Assembly: GCA_013396525.1 (NCBI GenBank)
Contig: VWYX01000211.1
Location: forward strand, 826,223 to 890,222
DNA: 64,000 bases
Direction of reading: 5' to 3'
Origin: Chaetorhynchus papuensis
Taxonomy: Eukaryota; Chordata; Aves; Passeriformes; Rhipiduridae
The first letter of the stretch is position 1. Each line of letters starts with the position of its first letter. Under the pieces are notes generated by a model that searched no databases, was not told where the DNA came from, and saw only the letters and a list, made by a program, of their open reading frames with translations. Below, one piece after another: positions 34,199 through 46,637 of this stretch. The position numbers and the translations under genes are program-made.

Positions 34199-37196
34199 CA
34201 CAACAGTAGGAGATCCCTCCATGTAAGGCTTGCATGTGAACTATTATACCCATATAATAAACTGCAAGGAATCTTCAGCCTGAGGCTTTTCAGGTTGGAT
34301 GCCAGGTTGAAGAATGCAACCAGTGGTGATGATTCCTGCAAACTGTTTTGCTGCTCATGTTGTTCATTTCCAGCCCCGATCACAGTGTTTGCTAATATGT
34401 CATGTATCAGCTACAACATCGATATCTAAGGAGGTTTTAGGCTTGCAAAGGTTCAAGATCTTGCCCATGTTTGGCTTCAGGTGATGCATATTGCAGCCAC
34501 ATTGATGCTTCGTGGACATGAACATTTTTATTATGTGAAACACCTGTACGAAAAACTTGATGCAGACTATTATTTTGTGGGAAATTTGAAGCCCATTTGA
34601 AGAAATCTGTTCTATCGATTCATCTATTATTTTTATTCCACACAAGGGCCAGTGCGGAAGATTTCACACTACAAGAGGGTATTGACTTTCTGTTCCTCCC
34701 TGTTGGGTGACAGAGTGTCTAGCCATCTCTTGACTGCTGGGGACAAAGAGATGTAATGAAATAAAAGTGTATCTGCCTCATGAGAACCTTTGCCTTCTTT
34801 CCATGGCCTTCTCCATACAATTTTGGTATGGTAGAACTCCTATGGAAAGAATTATTTGAGCTTTAGATTTGGACAAAGTCAGCATTCCATACTTAGATAT
34901 ACAGAAAGTCTTTTGTTGAGTAGTGTTTCAGGTTATTTTCATTTGGATATAGACTAGGACTTCATTTAATAAAGTTACAGAGATGTTTATTAAAAAAGGC
35001 TACGTAAATACCGTCATCTAAGGATGAAGCAAATCATGAGACTTTACCAACTGCAGTATTCACAGAGGTTATTGCTTTCCCTGACTTTTCCCTCTCAATC
35101 AATTTTCTACTTTCCTTCTGTGAGTTCCCAGCTTTCAAATTGATTATCCTTTGACTTTTCACCCTCTAATTTTGTCACATTTTCCTTATTATCCTCAGCT
35201 TGGCATCAAAGCTCTCTGCAGCTTCTTCATTACAAAGTAGTGATCTTCTTGTGTAAAGTGTAAAGGCGTAAACTGATACTATTTTTCATGGAAAAAAAAT
35301 ACTTTTGTTTAGCTAATGAAATAAAAATTGAGGATAATACAGGGAAGATTTCTTTTTTCAGAAGAATAGATTATTCCACTTAATTTCTCACAGCCATTTT
35401 CTGGACAGGCTTCTTTTATCAGCATGAGCACCTGTTAACTGTTACCAAATTTTCCAGTTCGTTAAGAAAGTTCTTGTCCTACTAGTATTAATGTGTGATG
35501 GAATAATGAATCACCAATGAGGGGGAAGAGCCCCATCCTTTCCATTAAGAATGGAGGCCAATAACCCTGTGAAAGGAACTAAGAGCCAGATGTACATCTG
35601 TGGTGGAATTCAACTGCAAAAGGCAATTTTGTCCATCCACAAATCCTAGATATTCTGGATCTGGCAGGTTAATACAAGGTGTTTGAAATTAGATCTTCCC
35701 AGTCTGATGTGTCCTGCCAGGATCGGTCCTCATTGCAGTAGTTTTCAGTGGCTCCTTGGTTTGCAGAAATTTTGTAGTCTTCTCTGGATCTCTAGGAAGA
35801 TTTTGCATTCTTGATTACTTTTGAAACTTCTGGGACTGCTGGCCTTCACTGGACACTTCTCAGCTGTGCTGGCTCCATTGATCCCATGATTATGGTCTTA
35901 TTCTGAGCTGTGCATTTACACTCAGAGATTATTTCTGAGCACACACCATTACTCTCAAGAAGACAACTATGCCCTTTTACCCGGAAGCATCCCCATTTGA
36001 GCCACAGGGCAGCAGTCAGGATAAAGCAGATCATCTTTCTGGTGTTCAGCCTCATACCAAAAAGTAAAGCAAAATCAGAACTTATACTATGCATGTTGAA
36101 CAAACAAAAAAAGATCCGTGTTTCAACTCAATGAGATGTCTGAGATAAAATTCCATTCAAGGGTGTTTCGCTAGTGCAAAATATGTGGGCAATTCATTCA
36201 TAATGTGGAAATTTTGCATTTTGTGTTTTAGAGTTTGATCTGTGTAGCTTTGTTGACTTTTTCGAAAATCAAAATCATCAATGCCCGCTGTGGGTTTGAC
36301 TTTATATAATTTGATGAACTGAAGAAATCTTACTGCGACTTTTCTATCCACCATTCCTCTCCTTCCCTGCTGATCAGAGAGGCAAGATGACTTCTATGCA
36401 TATTTTATTCTCACTATTTTATGCAAAAATGCTGTGAACTCTTCTTAGTCACTGCAGTTCTGAATCTAAGAAGGCATCGTAGGATTTCATCATAAATATT
36501 ACCTAGGGAAGAAAGGGCGATTCTTGTGCTCTTCCTACCTTACTCAATATGTGCAAATGGCTTATAAAATACATTGAGAGATTGGGGGTGAGAAAAGCAT
36601 TACTTTCCATTTCATTTGGTTCTGGAAAAGCAGAGGAATGTAAGCCAAGTTTTTTCTACTGCCAAGAAAATTCAGTCTTACTAATAGTCTTTCTAAGTGT
36701 TTAGTGAATTCATCTTGGTGGCACTACTTATTAACTAAGGCCCAGTGCAGCGTGAGCTGAAATAGAATAATTGGTAATTCATTGTAAACATGACTAGTTT
36801 TATGTCCATTTTTCATTTCTTCTTGACTGGTGTTTAGTATTTATACTCCAAAGTAATTGGCTCCCTTTCCATCTTTCAGCTGTGGGGCTTGAGGAATTTC
36901 TTTTTCTGTGTGAGGTGTGTGTCCTGTATTTAAAGTCTCCTCTTTGAGGTTTGTGGAAAACTATTCTTTGTCTCAAAAAAACCCCACAAATGATCTCATT
37001 TCAAAATACAGCAATCAAGTTTCAAACTCAGGATAATAGACACAGAATCAGACTTTTCAATGCTTTCTCAGACATGATAGGTTGCATGGTAAAAAGTGGT
37101 GATAAAGGAATGTGTGTTTGTTGTGAAAAGCATCTCATAACAACAGATAAAATAATTGAACACAGAACAGGAACATGGCAAAGATCAATATGATAT
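34199..37196. other. Unassigned region with several protein-like frames
   Basis: This region is unusually rich in medium-length open frames with protein-like residue use on both strands. Examples are a plus frame from 34199 to a stop at about 34432, and minus frames at 34400-34645, 35846-36103 and 36157-36354. None continues coherently or matches a family I know, and frames on opposite strands overlap. It may be a decayed gene or retrocopy, untranslated sequence of a gene, or chance. Confidence 0.3.
35846..36103 (-). other. Open frame with signal-peptide-like N-terminus
   Basis: On the minus strand an ATG opens MRLNTRKMICFILTAALWLK, a basic start followed by a hydrophobic core as in a secretion signal. 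A Cys-containing segment with a CKC motif follows. A possible donor, CGG|GTAAAA, lies a few codons after the hydrophobic core. Such short signal exons exist in cytokine-like and receptor genes. The frame ends at TGA after 85 codons counted from an earlier non-ATG start. No homologue was recognised. Confidence 0.15.
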
Positions 37197-38233
37197 TGTG
37201 GTGGATTAACCTTGACTGGATGTCAGGTGCCCACCAAGCTGCTCTACCACTCCCCCTCCTCAGCTGGAGAGGGTGAGAAAATGTGACAAAAAGCTCATGA
37301 ATCAAGATGAAGGACAGAAGGGGATCACTCATCAGTTACTGTCTTGGGTAAAACAGACTCCAGTTCAGAAAATTAATGGAATTTATTGATAACTAATAAG
37401 ATAATAGGATAATAAAACCCATCTAAAAAACACCTTCCTCCCTCCTTCCCTGTACCAGACCCTGTACCTCAATCCTCCCCCCACGCGCTGCAGGTGCCCA
37501 GGGAATAGGGGTTGTAGTCAGTCCATCGCACATTGTCTCTGTCACTCTTTGCTCACTCCAGTGTAGTGTCCTTCCCATAGGGGACAGTCCTTCATGAACG
37601 GTCCCAACAGGCATACTTTCCACGGGGTGAATTCCTTCAGGAAGAGGCTGCTTTAGCGTGGATCCCCCATGGGGTCACAAGTCCTGTCAGCAAACCTGTT
37701 CCAGTGTGAGCTCCTCTCTTCCTCTCTGCAGGGCCCCAGGTACTCCCAGGAAAACTGCTCCAGTGTGGGCTCTCCACAGGGTCACAGCTTCCTTCAGGGC
37801 ACATCTGCCTGCTCTGTTGTGGGGTCCTCTGTAGGCTGCATGTGGATAACTCCTCCACTGTGTGCTTCTGTAGGCTGCAGGACAGCCTACCTCACCATGG
37901 TGTGCAGGGGAATCTGTGCCTGAGTGCCTGTAGCACCTCCTGCCCCTCCTTCTTCACTGGTGTCTGCAGGGCTGCTTCTCTCACATTTTTTCACACCTCT
38001 TTCTGAGCTACATTTGTGTATAATTTTTTCCCCCTGTTAAATATGTTGTTCCATAGACACTGGCAGTGTAGCCCATAAGCTCGGCCTTGGCCAGTGATGG
38101 GTCAGTCCTGGAGCTGTGTGGAATGGCTCGGTTGGACATGGGGGAAGCTTCTGGCATCTTCCCACAGAATCCAGCCCTGTGGCTCTACCACTACCAAAAA
38201 CTACCAAAAACTTGCCAAGCACACCCTATATAT
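37197..38233 (-). mobile_element. Solo endogenous-retrovirus LTR, about 1.04 kb
   Basis: The plus strand starts TGTGGTGGATTAACC, the complement of the LTR 3' end. It continues through GGTGCCCACCAAGCTGCTC, ACCACTCCCCCTCCTCAGCTG, a run of CCAGTGTGGGCTCC-type internal repeats and GGAGC/TAGCACCTCCTGCCCC. It ends near 38233 in a diverged CACACCCTATA terminus. On the minus strand an AATAAA poly(A) hexamer lies at 37382-37387. No gag, pol or env sequence, primer-binding site or second LTR is adjacent, so it is a solo LTR. The family is one I know from passerine genomes. Clear target-site duplications were not identified. Confidence 0.88.
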
Positions 38234-41200
38234 GTACAGTGAAAGAATAATCTTCAGAGGAAACCCCCACCCAGCCTAGGTTATGCATTCTCCCTTTTCC
38301 ACCCTCCTGTGTGTCACCAAAGCTTTCTATATGGTGAAGCAAAGTCTTTCTAGAGGTCAAAATTCCTGTTTCCTCCATTTTTTTCTTTTTCTGTTTGAAA
38401 GCAAAGAAAAGGTCAGAGAAGAAGAAAGCTTGTAAGGCTTAATGGCTGGGTTAAGTATGAACATGATCAGGGTGTTCGGGTTTTAAGGCTTCTCTATGGT
38501 AAGGATCAAAGAAAACATGCTTTATTTAATTAATAATTCTTACAATCTACTGTTGTAGTGTCATTACAACTTAGTGTTAAAGCCTTCTTGATGCAGCAAA
38601 ATGTTTCCCATAATTTAAACATTTAAATAAGGTTTTTTCAGTTTATTAAACCAAGGTCTTATATATCCACTTTTCATATACATAGTATTTTCTCTTTTCT
38701 AAAGAAATTTATCAGACCACAAGCTTTACTGGTACTCAAGAAGTACCATTTCCTACATGGTAGTAGAGGATGTCTTTGTGAAATGAATGCATTTAAGTTA
38801 ATTATTTTTCTTCAATTTGCAGAATGGAAAAAGAACAGGCTTGAAGACAATATCTAAGATACTAGCTCATCTACAAAGTATTTTTGAAGTAAGGAGAGTG
38901 TAGGAAACAAAAGTACCTGGTGAAAAAATATGTTCCTTTGAATCTTGCTGTTTTCAACAAAACTATTTACTAAAAGCTTATATTCCCAAAATGGTACCTG
39001 GGTTTTACTGTATTATGGCTCAGCTATTAAAGTGCATCACTAGCTGTAGTCGGGTTTTCTGTTAATTTTCACTACTCTTTCCTCATAGAGGAACCCAGTA
39101 TTAAAAAAAGTTTACAACTAGCTTATCTTCATTGCTTTCCACATTACATTTTAAATCAACCTTTAAAAAAGGTAGAATGCATCTTTAGTTGGTATAAATT
39201 CACTGTCCTTATTGACTGCAATAAACATTGACAATTTATATCACTAAGTGCCTGGACAGCAAGCTTTCCTTCAGTTGTAAATATAGGAAATACACCGTAA
39301 TAATACAAGAGATAGCCTGTAAGTCCAATCAACACTTCCCTTTACTTGTTCAGAAAGAAATATAATAACAAGTTTAAGAGTACATGGTATAACTTACACT
39401 TGAGGAATTTAATGTCCAATGTGTTCTCACAGGAGGCTCAATGATTACAGTTTATTCACTGAAGTAATTGTGAACATGTAATTATTCCTTCCATTACTAA
39501 TAATTACTTACCCATTTTACTTAGACATAAAAACCAAGGCAAAAAAAAATTAAATTAAGGCAGCCTGAAAAAGAGGGAAAATTTATTTTCTTTAGTTGCG
39601 AACTCTAAAATAAAATATATAGAGCCAATGGGCCAAAAAATTGCTTTTGCTAAACAGTTACATAACCCTTGTTTCTTATTTCGACTTTCTGTAGAACTCC
39701 AGTCAAATGGAAATCTTCATCTTTAGCCTTTTTTTTTTTTCTGGCATTCACTTTCTTTCCTACTACCTCATTATGGTTTGCAACATAATGTGTGCCTGTG
39801 TAGAGTACTAGTTTTTGTATCAGTAATTTTCTCTTATGAATATTGATACCATTACCCATGCATAGAATTGCAGCTGTGAAGATGGAACTTCTAAAGGTAT
39901 CTGTATATATGAAAGAACAAGTCCTACTGAAAACCATAGGCTTTGAACAGAACTATTATCAGCTTGCAATGAATGCCATTACAGGGGAATATAAAACAGT
40001 GCTATAAAAATCACTGATTAGAGTGTAGGTTCTTTGGGACAGGAACTCTTTCTTGGACTATAAAGTTGGGAAAGAAGTTAGGATCCACAGTCTGTAGATT
40101 ATCTAGATGAGAACATTATTAACTTCTCTTACCTAGGACCCATTTTTCCTGCCTGAATAGTGTTTGTTTTCAGACTTGATGCTGTAGATTGGATGTCTAG
40201 GTACTCTCAGAAATGATAGATAATTGAACACCCCAAAAGAAAACGTAAGGCACATTCATGCCACATTTCCTTCTCTTTTTTTTTTTAAGGTAAAGGGTTG
40301 AGGAAGAGAGAAGTGTCTTTAGTACACTAAAATGTTTGGCCTCTATCTATCTCTGCTTTCTGAAAAAGTTGTCTTTCAAATCCTTGTCATAAGAAAACTG
40401 GCAAAATCTCTGCATATATTTACTGGATTATGCCACAGAGCTGATTACTTTAATAAAAAGAGTAGTGGAGCAGCGATTCCTTCTAACCCTCCAACCCCCA
40501 CACCTCCTCCCATAGCAATGAGGCACTGAACATTTTTATTTGTTTTTCATGCAAGCATAAAAAAAATAAAATATTTCAGCATCCTCTCTAAAGCTTTCTT
40601 CCCAGAAACACCTGAACTGAAAGAAAAGTTAAGTGTATTAGTCTGATTTTTGGATAACCTAGTTCCAAGAAATAACTGCATGGATTTTGTCTATGCAATG
40701 ACAGTTTGCAGTGAAGTATTTAGCCTGAAAAATAAGACAAATCGTAGACAAACTTTTTTTCCTCTGAAATATACTGAGGGCTCTTGAGTACAGGACTGAT
40801 TCTGTAAATGTGATAGCAGTATAGCTCTTCAGAGTAAATAAAAAACAATTATGGGAGCATTTTGAAAAGGTTCATGGCAACTTTTCAGCATCATTGATAA
40901 CTTTTTGAGTATTTTTCAGTATAACTCATGCTAAACACCATGGGAGGAATCAATTGTGACAAGTAGGAGGACAAGTTATTGAGATGTCATCAGATTGCTC
41001 ATAATCACATATTTTCCCTGTGGGTTTGTGCTTCAGTTCACACTATTATAGTCCATTCCCATTTTAATGTAATTAAACCTTTTCTGTATCTGTTTGGTAG
41101 GTTGGCTTTGATTGCACTAACTATGCATATTTTAAAATAAACGTAGTGTGATAAACCCAGAACATATCCAGATCTGTTTCTAGCATCCATTCTTCTCATC

Positions 41201-42805
41201 CTTCAAAGTAAATTTCCTTAAGACAGCCTAGGTACTATTCCCATGTCCCGGATTTCTCTTATATATTCTTGCTTACCTGTTAAAATCCCACAGCTTCACC
41301 AGTTATTTGAGTAGTGCCAACCATCCTGGGGGTTAGGTCATGCCTCTCTCTTTTACTGGATTTCTTCTCCAAAGTTAAGGAGGAAATCCTAAATGGAGCT
41401 GCAGCTTTCTTCCTCCAACATACTCTTAGCTTGTTTAGGTTTGGGGTTTTTTTTTCTTTTTTTTTAAACTGAGGTGGTGAAAAGGCATTTTACAAAAAAA
41501 AACCTGATCGGAGACAGAACACCTTAAGTTGCAATAAAAATTATAGAAGGAAAAATAGTAAAAAAAACTGTTTTGAGGCATCTCACCTCACTAGACACAG
41601 CATTTCTGTGGTTCGTTTATCACTAGAAGGTGATAGTTCTTTATCAAATGTTAACTTCCATTGGAGGAGAAGCAGAGCACAAAGAGAAAATGTGCTCAGA
41701 TTCCAATTTTTTTTACGGATCACTACAAGGTCTCAATTATGAAGCCAAATCATGCACTCTCTCTGACAAACGCATCAAGGCTTGACACCTCTGGTCAGGT
41801 TTCATTGGTATGTGTTGAAATTTCTGCACTTATTCAGGCAAACTGAAAGCATCACTGTTGATTAGTGATTTTTAAGCAGAAGGCTTTCATACTGAAACTG
41901 TGTGCATGTGAATTTAAGAGAGGCTTTTGTCACCTGTGAAAGATACTCTGGTTTATAAAAACTGAATGTGTCATGGAAATTAGTTTTTATCAGATGAGAA
42001 ACAAAATACAAAGATAAAGAAAAATAAAATCCATGAGGATTTGTTGTAATTATCCTGTATTCAAATAATTATTTGTCACTTTATGTGTGATAAGTTCTCC
42101 CTTCATAAGTCAATACTTCATTCCTAAAGAACACTAGGCAAACATCTTTTTATTCAATACCTCCATTTGTCTTTAACATTAGAATTCCTTTCAAAAAAAG
42201 AGAGTGATGTCTAAATTTAAGGAGTTTTGGCTTAATTTTCCTTGAGGGAGAATTATGCAAGGAGTTTGATAGATTTCTTTGCAGAAATGACAAGAGACAG
42301 TGATCCAAATGAACAGTTTATACAGTATATTCTGTCTTTTTTGTTCCTTGTTTGTCATGATACAACAGAAATTATGTTATTTAGAGTTCTACTGAAAATG
42401 TGAAATGCCTGTACATGTCAAATAGATTGTCTTCCCATAAAAATATATTGTGACCCAAAGGCATTTATCTTCATCAAAGGTAATATAATTTGTATTCTGA
42501 TTTACTTTCCGTATTACATACAGAGTGCTGATAAACCTAAAACAGGAATACCATCAGTTCATTTATAATTTTTTTTATTGTTTCATTTCTTGCCTATTAC
42601 TCTTCTTAATGTGGTCTGGTTTCAATATTTTGTGCTAAGCCAGTAGTATTTTAATTTGATATTATTTTTCATTATACAGAAACTTTGGCGTCTGTCCTGT
42701 CCCAGTCCTTTTTCTTTGCACATCTCAGCAGCTTGGCTTTAGATCTTATATACCATGAAGGAGAAAGTTTTCCTGTGTCTAGGTGACCACTTATGGAATA
42801 AAAGC

Positions 42806-42851
42806 CACAAACAAACAAACAAAAAAAAAAACCCACAAAAAGAAAAAAAAA
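42806..42851. repeat. A-rich (CAAA)n low-complexity tract
   Basis: CAAACAAACAAAC leads into long A runs interrupted by CCCACA and G. Confidence 0.85.
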
Positions 42852-43204
42852 ACCTACAAACCATTTTTATAAGATTCACCTCTAAAGAAAGGTGATAAAC
42901 TGTGACTCAAAATCCTGAGCTCTTGCAAGAAGCATACCATGATTTTTAAAAAGGTGTTCCTGAGGGGTGAAAGTACTGCTCTGTGATCTCTGGGACATGA
43001 GGTATGTTGGTATTCAGAACATCTTATTTTGTCTTTTGTCCTGCCTTGGCAGAGAATAGAGTGCCAGGTGTGGGAAGTCTGATTCTTTTGCCACTAACAG
43101 AAACCCTAAATCACCAGTATGTCGAACACAAGCAAAACTACTTAGTCTGATAATTCAATTCCGTATTTCATCCTTTCAGCAGCTAATGGATTGCTTACAA
43201 GACT

Positions 43205-43227
43205 TCTGAATGGCAATGCCATTCAGA
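43205..43227. repeat. Near-perfect 23-bp palindrome
   Basis: TCTGAATGGCA and TGCCATTCAGA are exact reverse complements separated by a single A. It has the dyad form of a dimeric protein-binding site, or it may be a tiny hairpin. Confidence 0.9.
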
Positions 43228-44483
43228 CAATTCCAAAGACACTAGAATAGTGGAAATTTAATGTTAAAATTATGCAACTCAAATTTTAGACATTTAAGTT
43301 CATTGGTTATTAACAACTTCAGGCACACAAGCTACATTAAATCGAAATTCTGTTAATTACACATGGTGCTCCTGAGTACAAATAGATCCTTCTGACACAC
43401 AAGGCAAGTTAGTTGCTTAGCAAAATCTTTAGTTAACCCTGCATATTTCCATGAGTTCCAAGGGAAAAAAAGAACTTCTCTAAGATTCAGATGTCCGGTC
43501 AATCAGAAATGCTCACAGAAGATTGGAGTAAAAGAAGTGTTCCTGGAGGCTGTTGGCTAAGGCTCTGCTCCCAGCCTATTGCAGTAGCTTTCCTGCTCAG
43601 TGGAGGTGTCTTTATCTTTGCAAACCTCCCAGGAAAGCAGATCCACAACCTCACCGTTGTAAAAATTCACTTCTGCTGTTTTGAATGTGAGAATTTTTCG
43701 GTTGTTGCTCTATTCCTTCCCCTAGCCCCAAGAACTAATCTCAGTAAGTGTTCAGGTCTCTGAGGTACATTGTGGTTCGTCTGCTCTACTGGTTGTTGCT
43801 GGACATGCAGAATGGATCTGTCCTTTTGTAAAATTAGTGCCGCTTCTTATCAGTCTTAATAATGCATAATATTTGTATATTTTTGTGTCCTAATGATTAC
43901 TGTGATAAAGAGACATCTTATCCTTCTAAATGCTGTCACTCAGGTTATACTTATAGACTCTTCAGAGAGACTAATTAACCTGAGCAATCTGGCATGAAAT
44001 TCTGGTTTACTCTGTTTTTAAAAACCTTTAATCAGTGAATCACCAAAACAGCAGGTAGAGGGCAGTTTTATCCTCATTTATTTTGCAACCTGATTTCTCT
44101 TTCACTGACTGTGCGATGTTGAAAGAGTTAGTTAAAACAAGTATGACACTGACATTTATATAATTCTGAAGAGCTGGTAATTATATTTAAAAAAAACCCA
44201 AACCAACAAACAAAGCCTTCTATTCTGCTGGCATTTATTAAATTTTTTTTTTTTTTTTAATGACAATGTTTTAAAAAATATGTTGAAATACTGGGAGGAA
44301 TTTCAAGACTGGAAAGTCTCCAAAACTTCATGTCAGATATCTGTCAGCACTTTTCTATGGTACTAAAAAAAACTCCGATAAAATAAGAGGTATAGTGATC
44401 CTTACCCCTTCGTTTTTATTAACTCTTTTTTCTTAAACAAATTTTATTTTTAGTTGTCTCTCTGATTGTTTTTGTGTGCTTTA

Positions 44484-44509
44484 AACAACAGCAACAACAA
44501 CAACAAAAA
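44484..44509. repeat. (AAC)n microsatellite
   Basis: About eight AAC units with one AGC interruption, ending in an A run. Confidence 0.85.
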
Positions 44510-45229
44510 GGATTTTTTGTGGCAAAAGGGTACTTTTTCCATTATAGTGAATATGATGATTGTTGTGAGAAGGGATCTTTGGCATTCATTGCATCCTCAG
44601 AGGAAAGGGCAGAGGGTGTCCTGCATTTTATTATTTCAAAACTGACCAACTGATGGCTCTATATATGTATTTTGCAGAGTTACAGGTTTGTTAGGCAGAA
44701 GCTGAACAGTCAGGGATGGATTTTTGAGTGCTGCAGTTTGGTTATTTATTACAGGATATTATTCCAGAATTTAATCAGTTAAACCTTCCTGATGGTAAGT
44801 TTTGGGATGATCTACACAGCCTCTGTGGCACCATTTTTTAAATTAATAATCAGGCAATGATTTGCTAATGTTACATGTCTACATCACAAATCTTTAATGA
44901 ATTGTCTGGTAGCACCTAATTTTAATAGTAAACCAATGTAGATTAGAACAAAGTTTTTTTGAAAACAGATATGGCATCTGCATTAGTACAAAACAAATTT
45001 ATTTCAACTACTGTTATTGCACTGAATAGCAAATGAAATTATGAAAATGAATTCTTAAAATCATCATTCTTTCTAATGCACACTGACATTAATGCAAATA
45101 TCTGTAATCTAGGAGGAAAAATCATGAGTGCTGGAAGTTCCACCATGGCTGGAAGTGGGAGCTAGAAAACCAGATTAGCTGTCAGGCAAACATTTTATAG
45201 TGTGATTGTTTAACCTTTGGAAGAGTGAC

Positions 45230-45298
45230 TGTGGTGGGTTCTCTTTTATAACAAAGATGGCTGTGTGGGTTTCAGGTAGCCAAGGTCAACCCACCACA
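45230..45298. mobile_element. 69-bp miniature element with 11-bp perfect inverted ends
   Basis: The ends TGTGGTGGGTT (45230-45240) and AACCCACCACA (45288-45298) are exact reverse complements. The right 25 bases (AGCCAAGGTCAACCCACCAC plus A) match the 3' end of the LTR family seen at 37197, and the left 11 bases match the same end in inverse orientation. It may be a fold-back remnant of two LTR ends or a separate terminal-inverted-repeat mini-element. Flanks show no clear target duplication. Confidence 0.6.
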
Positions 45299-46597
45299 GG
45301 GAGTTTTTCCTCCTAAAAATATTTTCCAGTTTGAATAAAAAATAGTTTAAAAACTGTCTTATAGCTAGTTTTATGCATATGTTATGATATTAATGGACCT
45401 TTTTTGTTTCAGGATATTTGAATTGTTGATAAACACCAAGCAAAAGTACACTGACAGATTCAGGTTCTTCTTAAAGATAAAGACACTACTGCACAGTATT
45501 ACAAAACTATATTTATGCATATCTTCCCGCTGGATATTTTTACACAATATGCTAGTTTTTTAAAGATGGAATGAATATGGCTTTGCTTTGTCTACTCTGC
45601 CCAAGATGCATGGAAGAGTTTCAGCTGATCTGACAAAATACTTACTGTGTTTCTGATTTTTTAGTGTGAATATTTCTAATTGTCAAAGAATATTTTTTAT
45701 TTCTCGGTTCAGTCCGTTAATCTTTTGAAAAAGTATACTTATATTTAAGATACATAATAAGTGCTACCCTGATAGATTCAGTGCTTTTCCAAAGCTCTGT
45801 GATTACCTTACAGACCTTTGGAAATTAAAGTTTTGATTGGAAATATTAGGCTTAAAATAAATCTGCCTTTTGCTATTTATTCTATTGGATTTTTTATCTG
45901 GATTCATTTGATCTGTCTCTCTTTTATTCATCTTAATCCCTACATTCCTCTGTATTTCCAAATACAAGAAACTAAATGCATTGTTAGACTTGGGGTAAGA
46001 ATTTATCCTCTTTCCTGCCACTCCCTTCTTTCTCTCTATCGCAGACAGATTAGACGTCTGTCTTCTTTTTTTCCTTTTCTTTTCAAATCATTTGAATTCG
46101 GGAATTCAGGATCTGAGATTCAGATAACACTCCAATGGTTCAAGTTTTTGCTATTTTCCATTTTAGCTTTGCAGTAGTGTTGCAAAGAACATTGGCAAAA
46201 AGTTTCAGTGCTGAATATAGGACATGCAATCAATTTCTGTAAAACAAATTGATATTTTGAGGGAAAATGTATGAGTGACTGTGGCTCAAATCTAGCCCTA
46301 AATCTGGGTAACATCTGCAAGCCTGAAACACGTTCTTTCTCTCCCAACCTTACTTATGATTATTTGCTTAGTGATTGTGCTAGCGGATATGTAATCACAA
46401 ACTTTTCTCTGAGTAGAGAATTTAAGTGTCTGAGGAATAGGAACTTATCTATATCATATATAAACAGCCATTTGTCTATTAAGCCAAAAGAATTTTACAA
46501 AGTGCTAATCCCAAAGGTGTCTTTCATGCCTGCAGGCAACTGTTCGTGATTTTTATTTGATGGCTGTAAATAGAAGTCTATCCATTCAGTGCTCCTG

Positions 46598-46637
46598 ATT
46601 ATTTCTTTGTCTTTGGGCAAGGACAAAGAAAAATAAT
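46598..46637. repeat. 40-nt fold-back hairpin
   Basis: ATTATTTCTTTGTCTTTG pairs with CAAGGACAAAGAAAAATAAT across a two-base loop. There are 14 consecutive pairs including one G:U, a two-base bulge, and four more pairs. It is too short for a standard microRNA precursor. Confidence 0.8.

Larger units (their letters stand above)
38234..45229. other. Long unique AT-rich non-coding stretch
   Basis: No gene or recognised transposon was seen. It has A-rich runs at 42806-42851, a T16 run at about 44243-44258, an (AAC)n repeat at 44484-44509 and the palindrome at 43205-43227. Open frames, such as 39650-39937 minus and 43491-43763 plus, are short and without motifs. Confidence 0.6.

Noticed and set aside
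37423..38279. Cluster of six frames of 61-84 codons on both strands.
   Set aside because: They lie inside the GC-richer solo LTR, which normally has no coding sequence. They reflect composition, not genes.
45818..46177. Longest plus-strand open frame (119 codons).
   Set aside because: It uses a non-ATG start (TTG) and is Ile/Phe/Leu-rich as expected for translated AT-rich DNA. It has no motif and no splice context, and frames this long are expected by chance.
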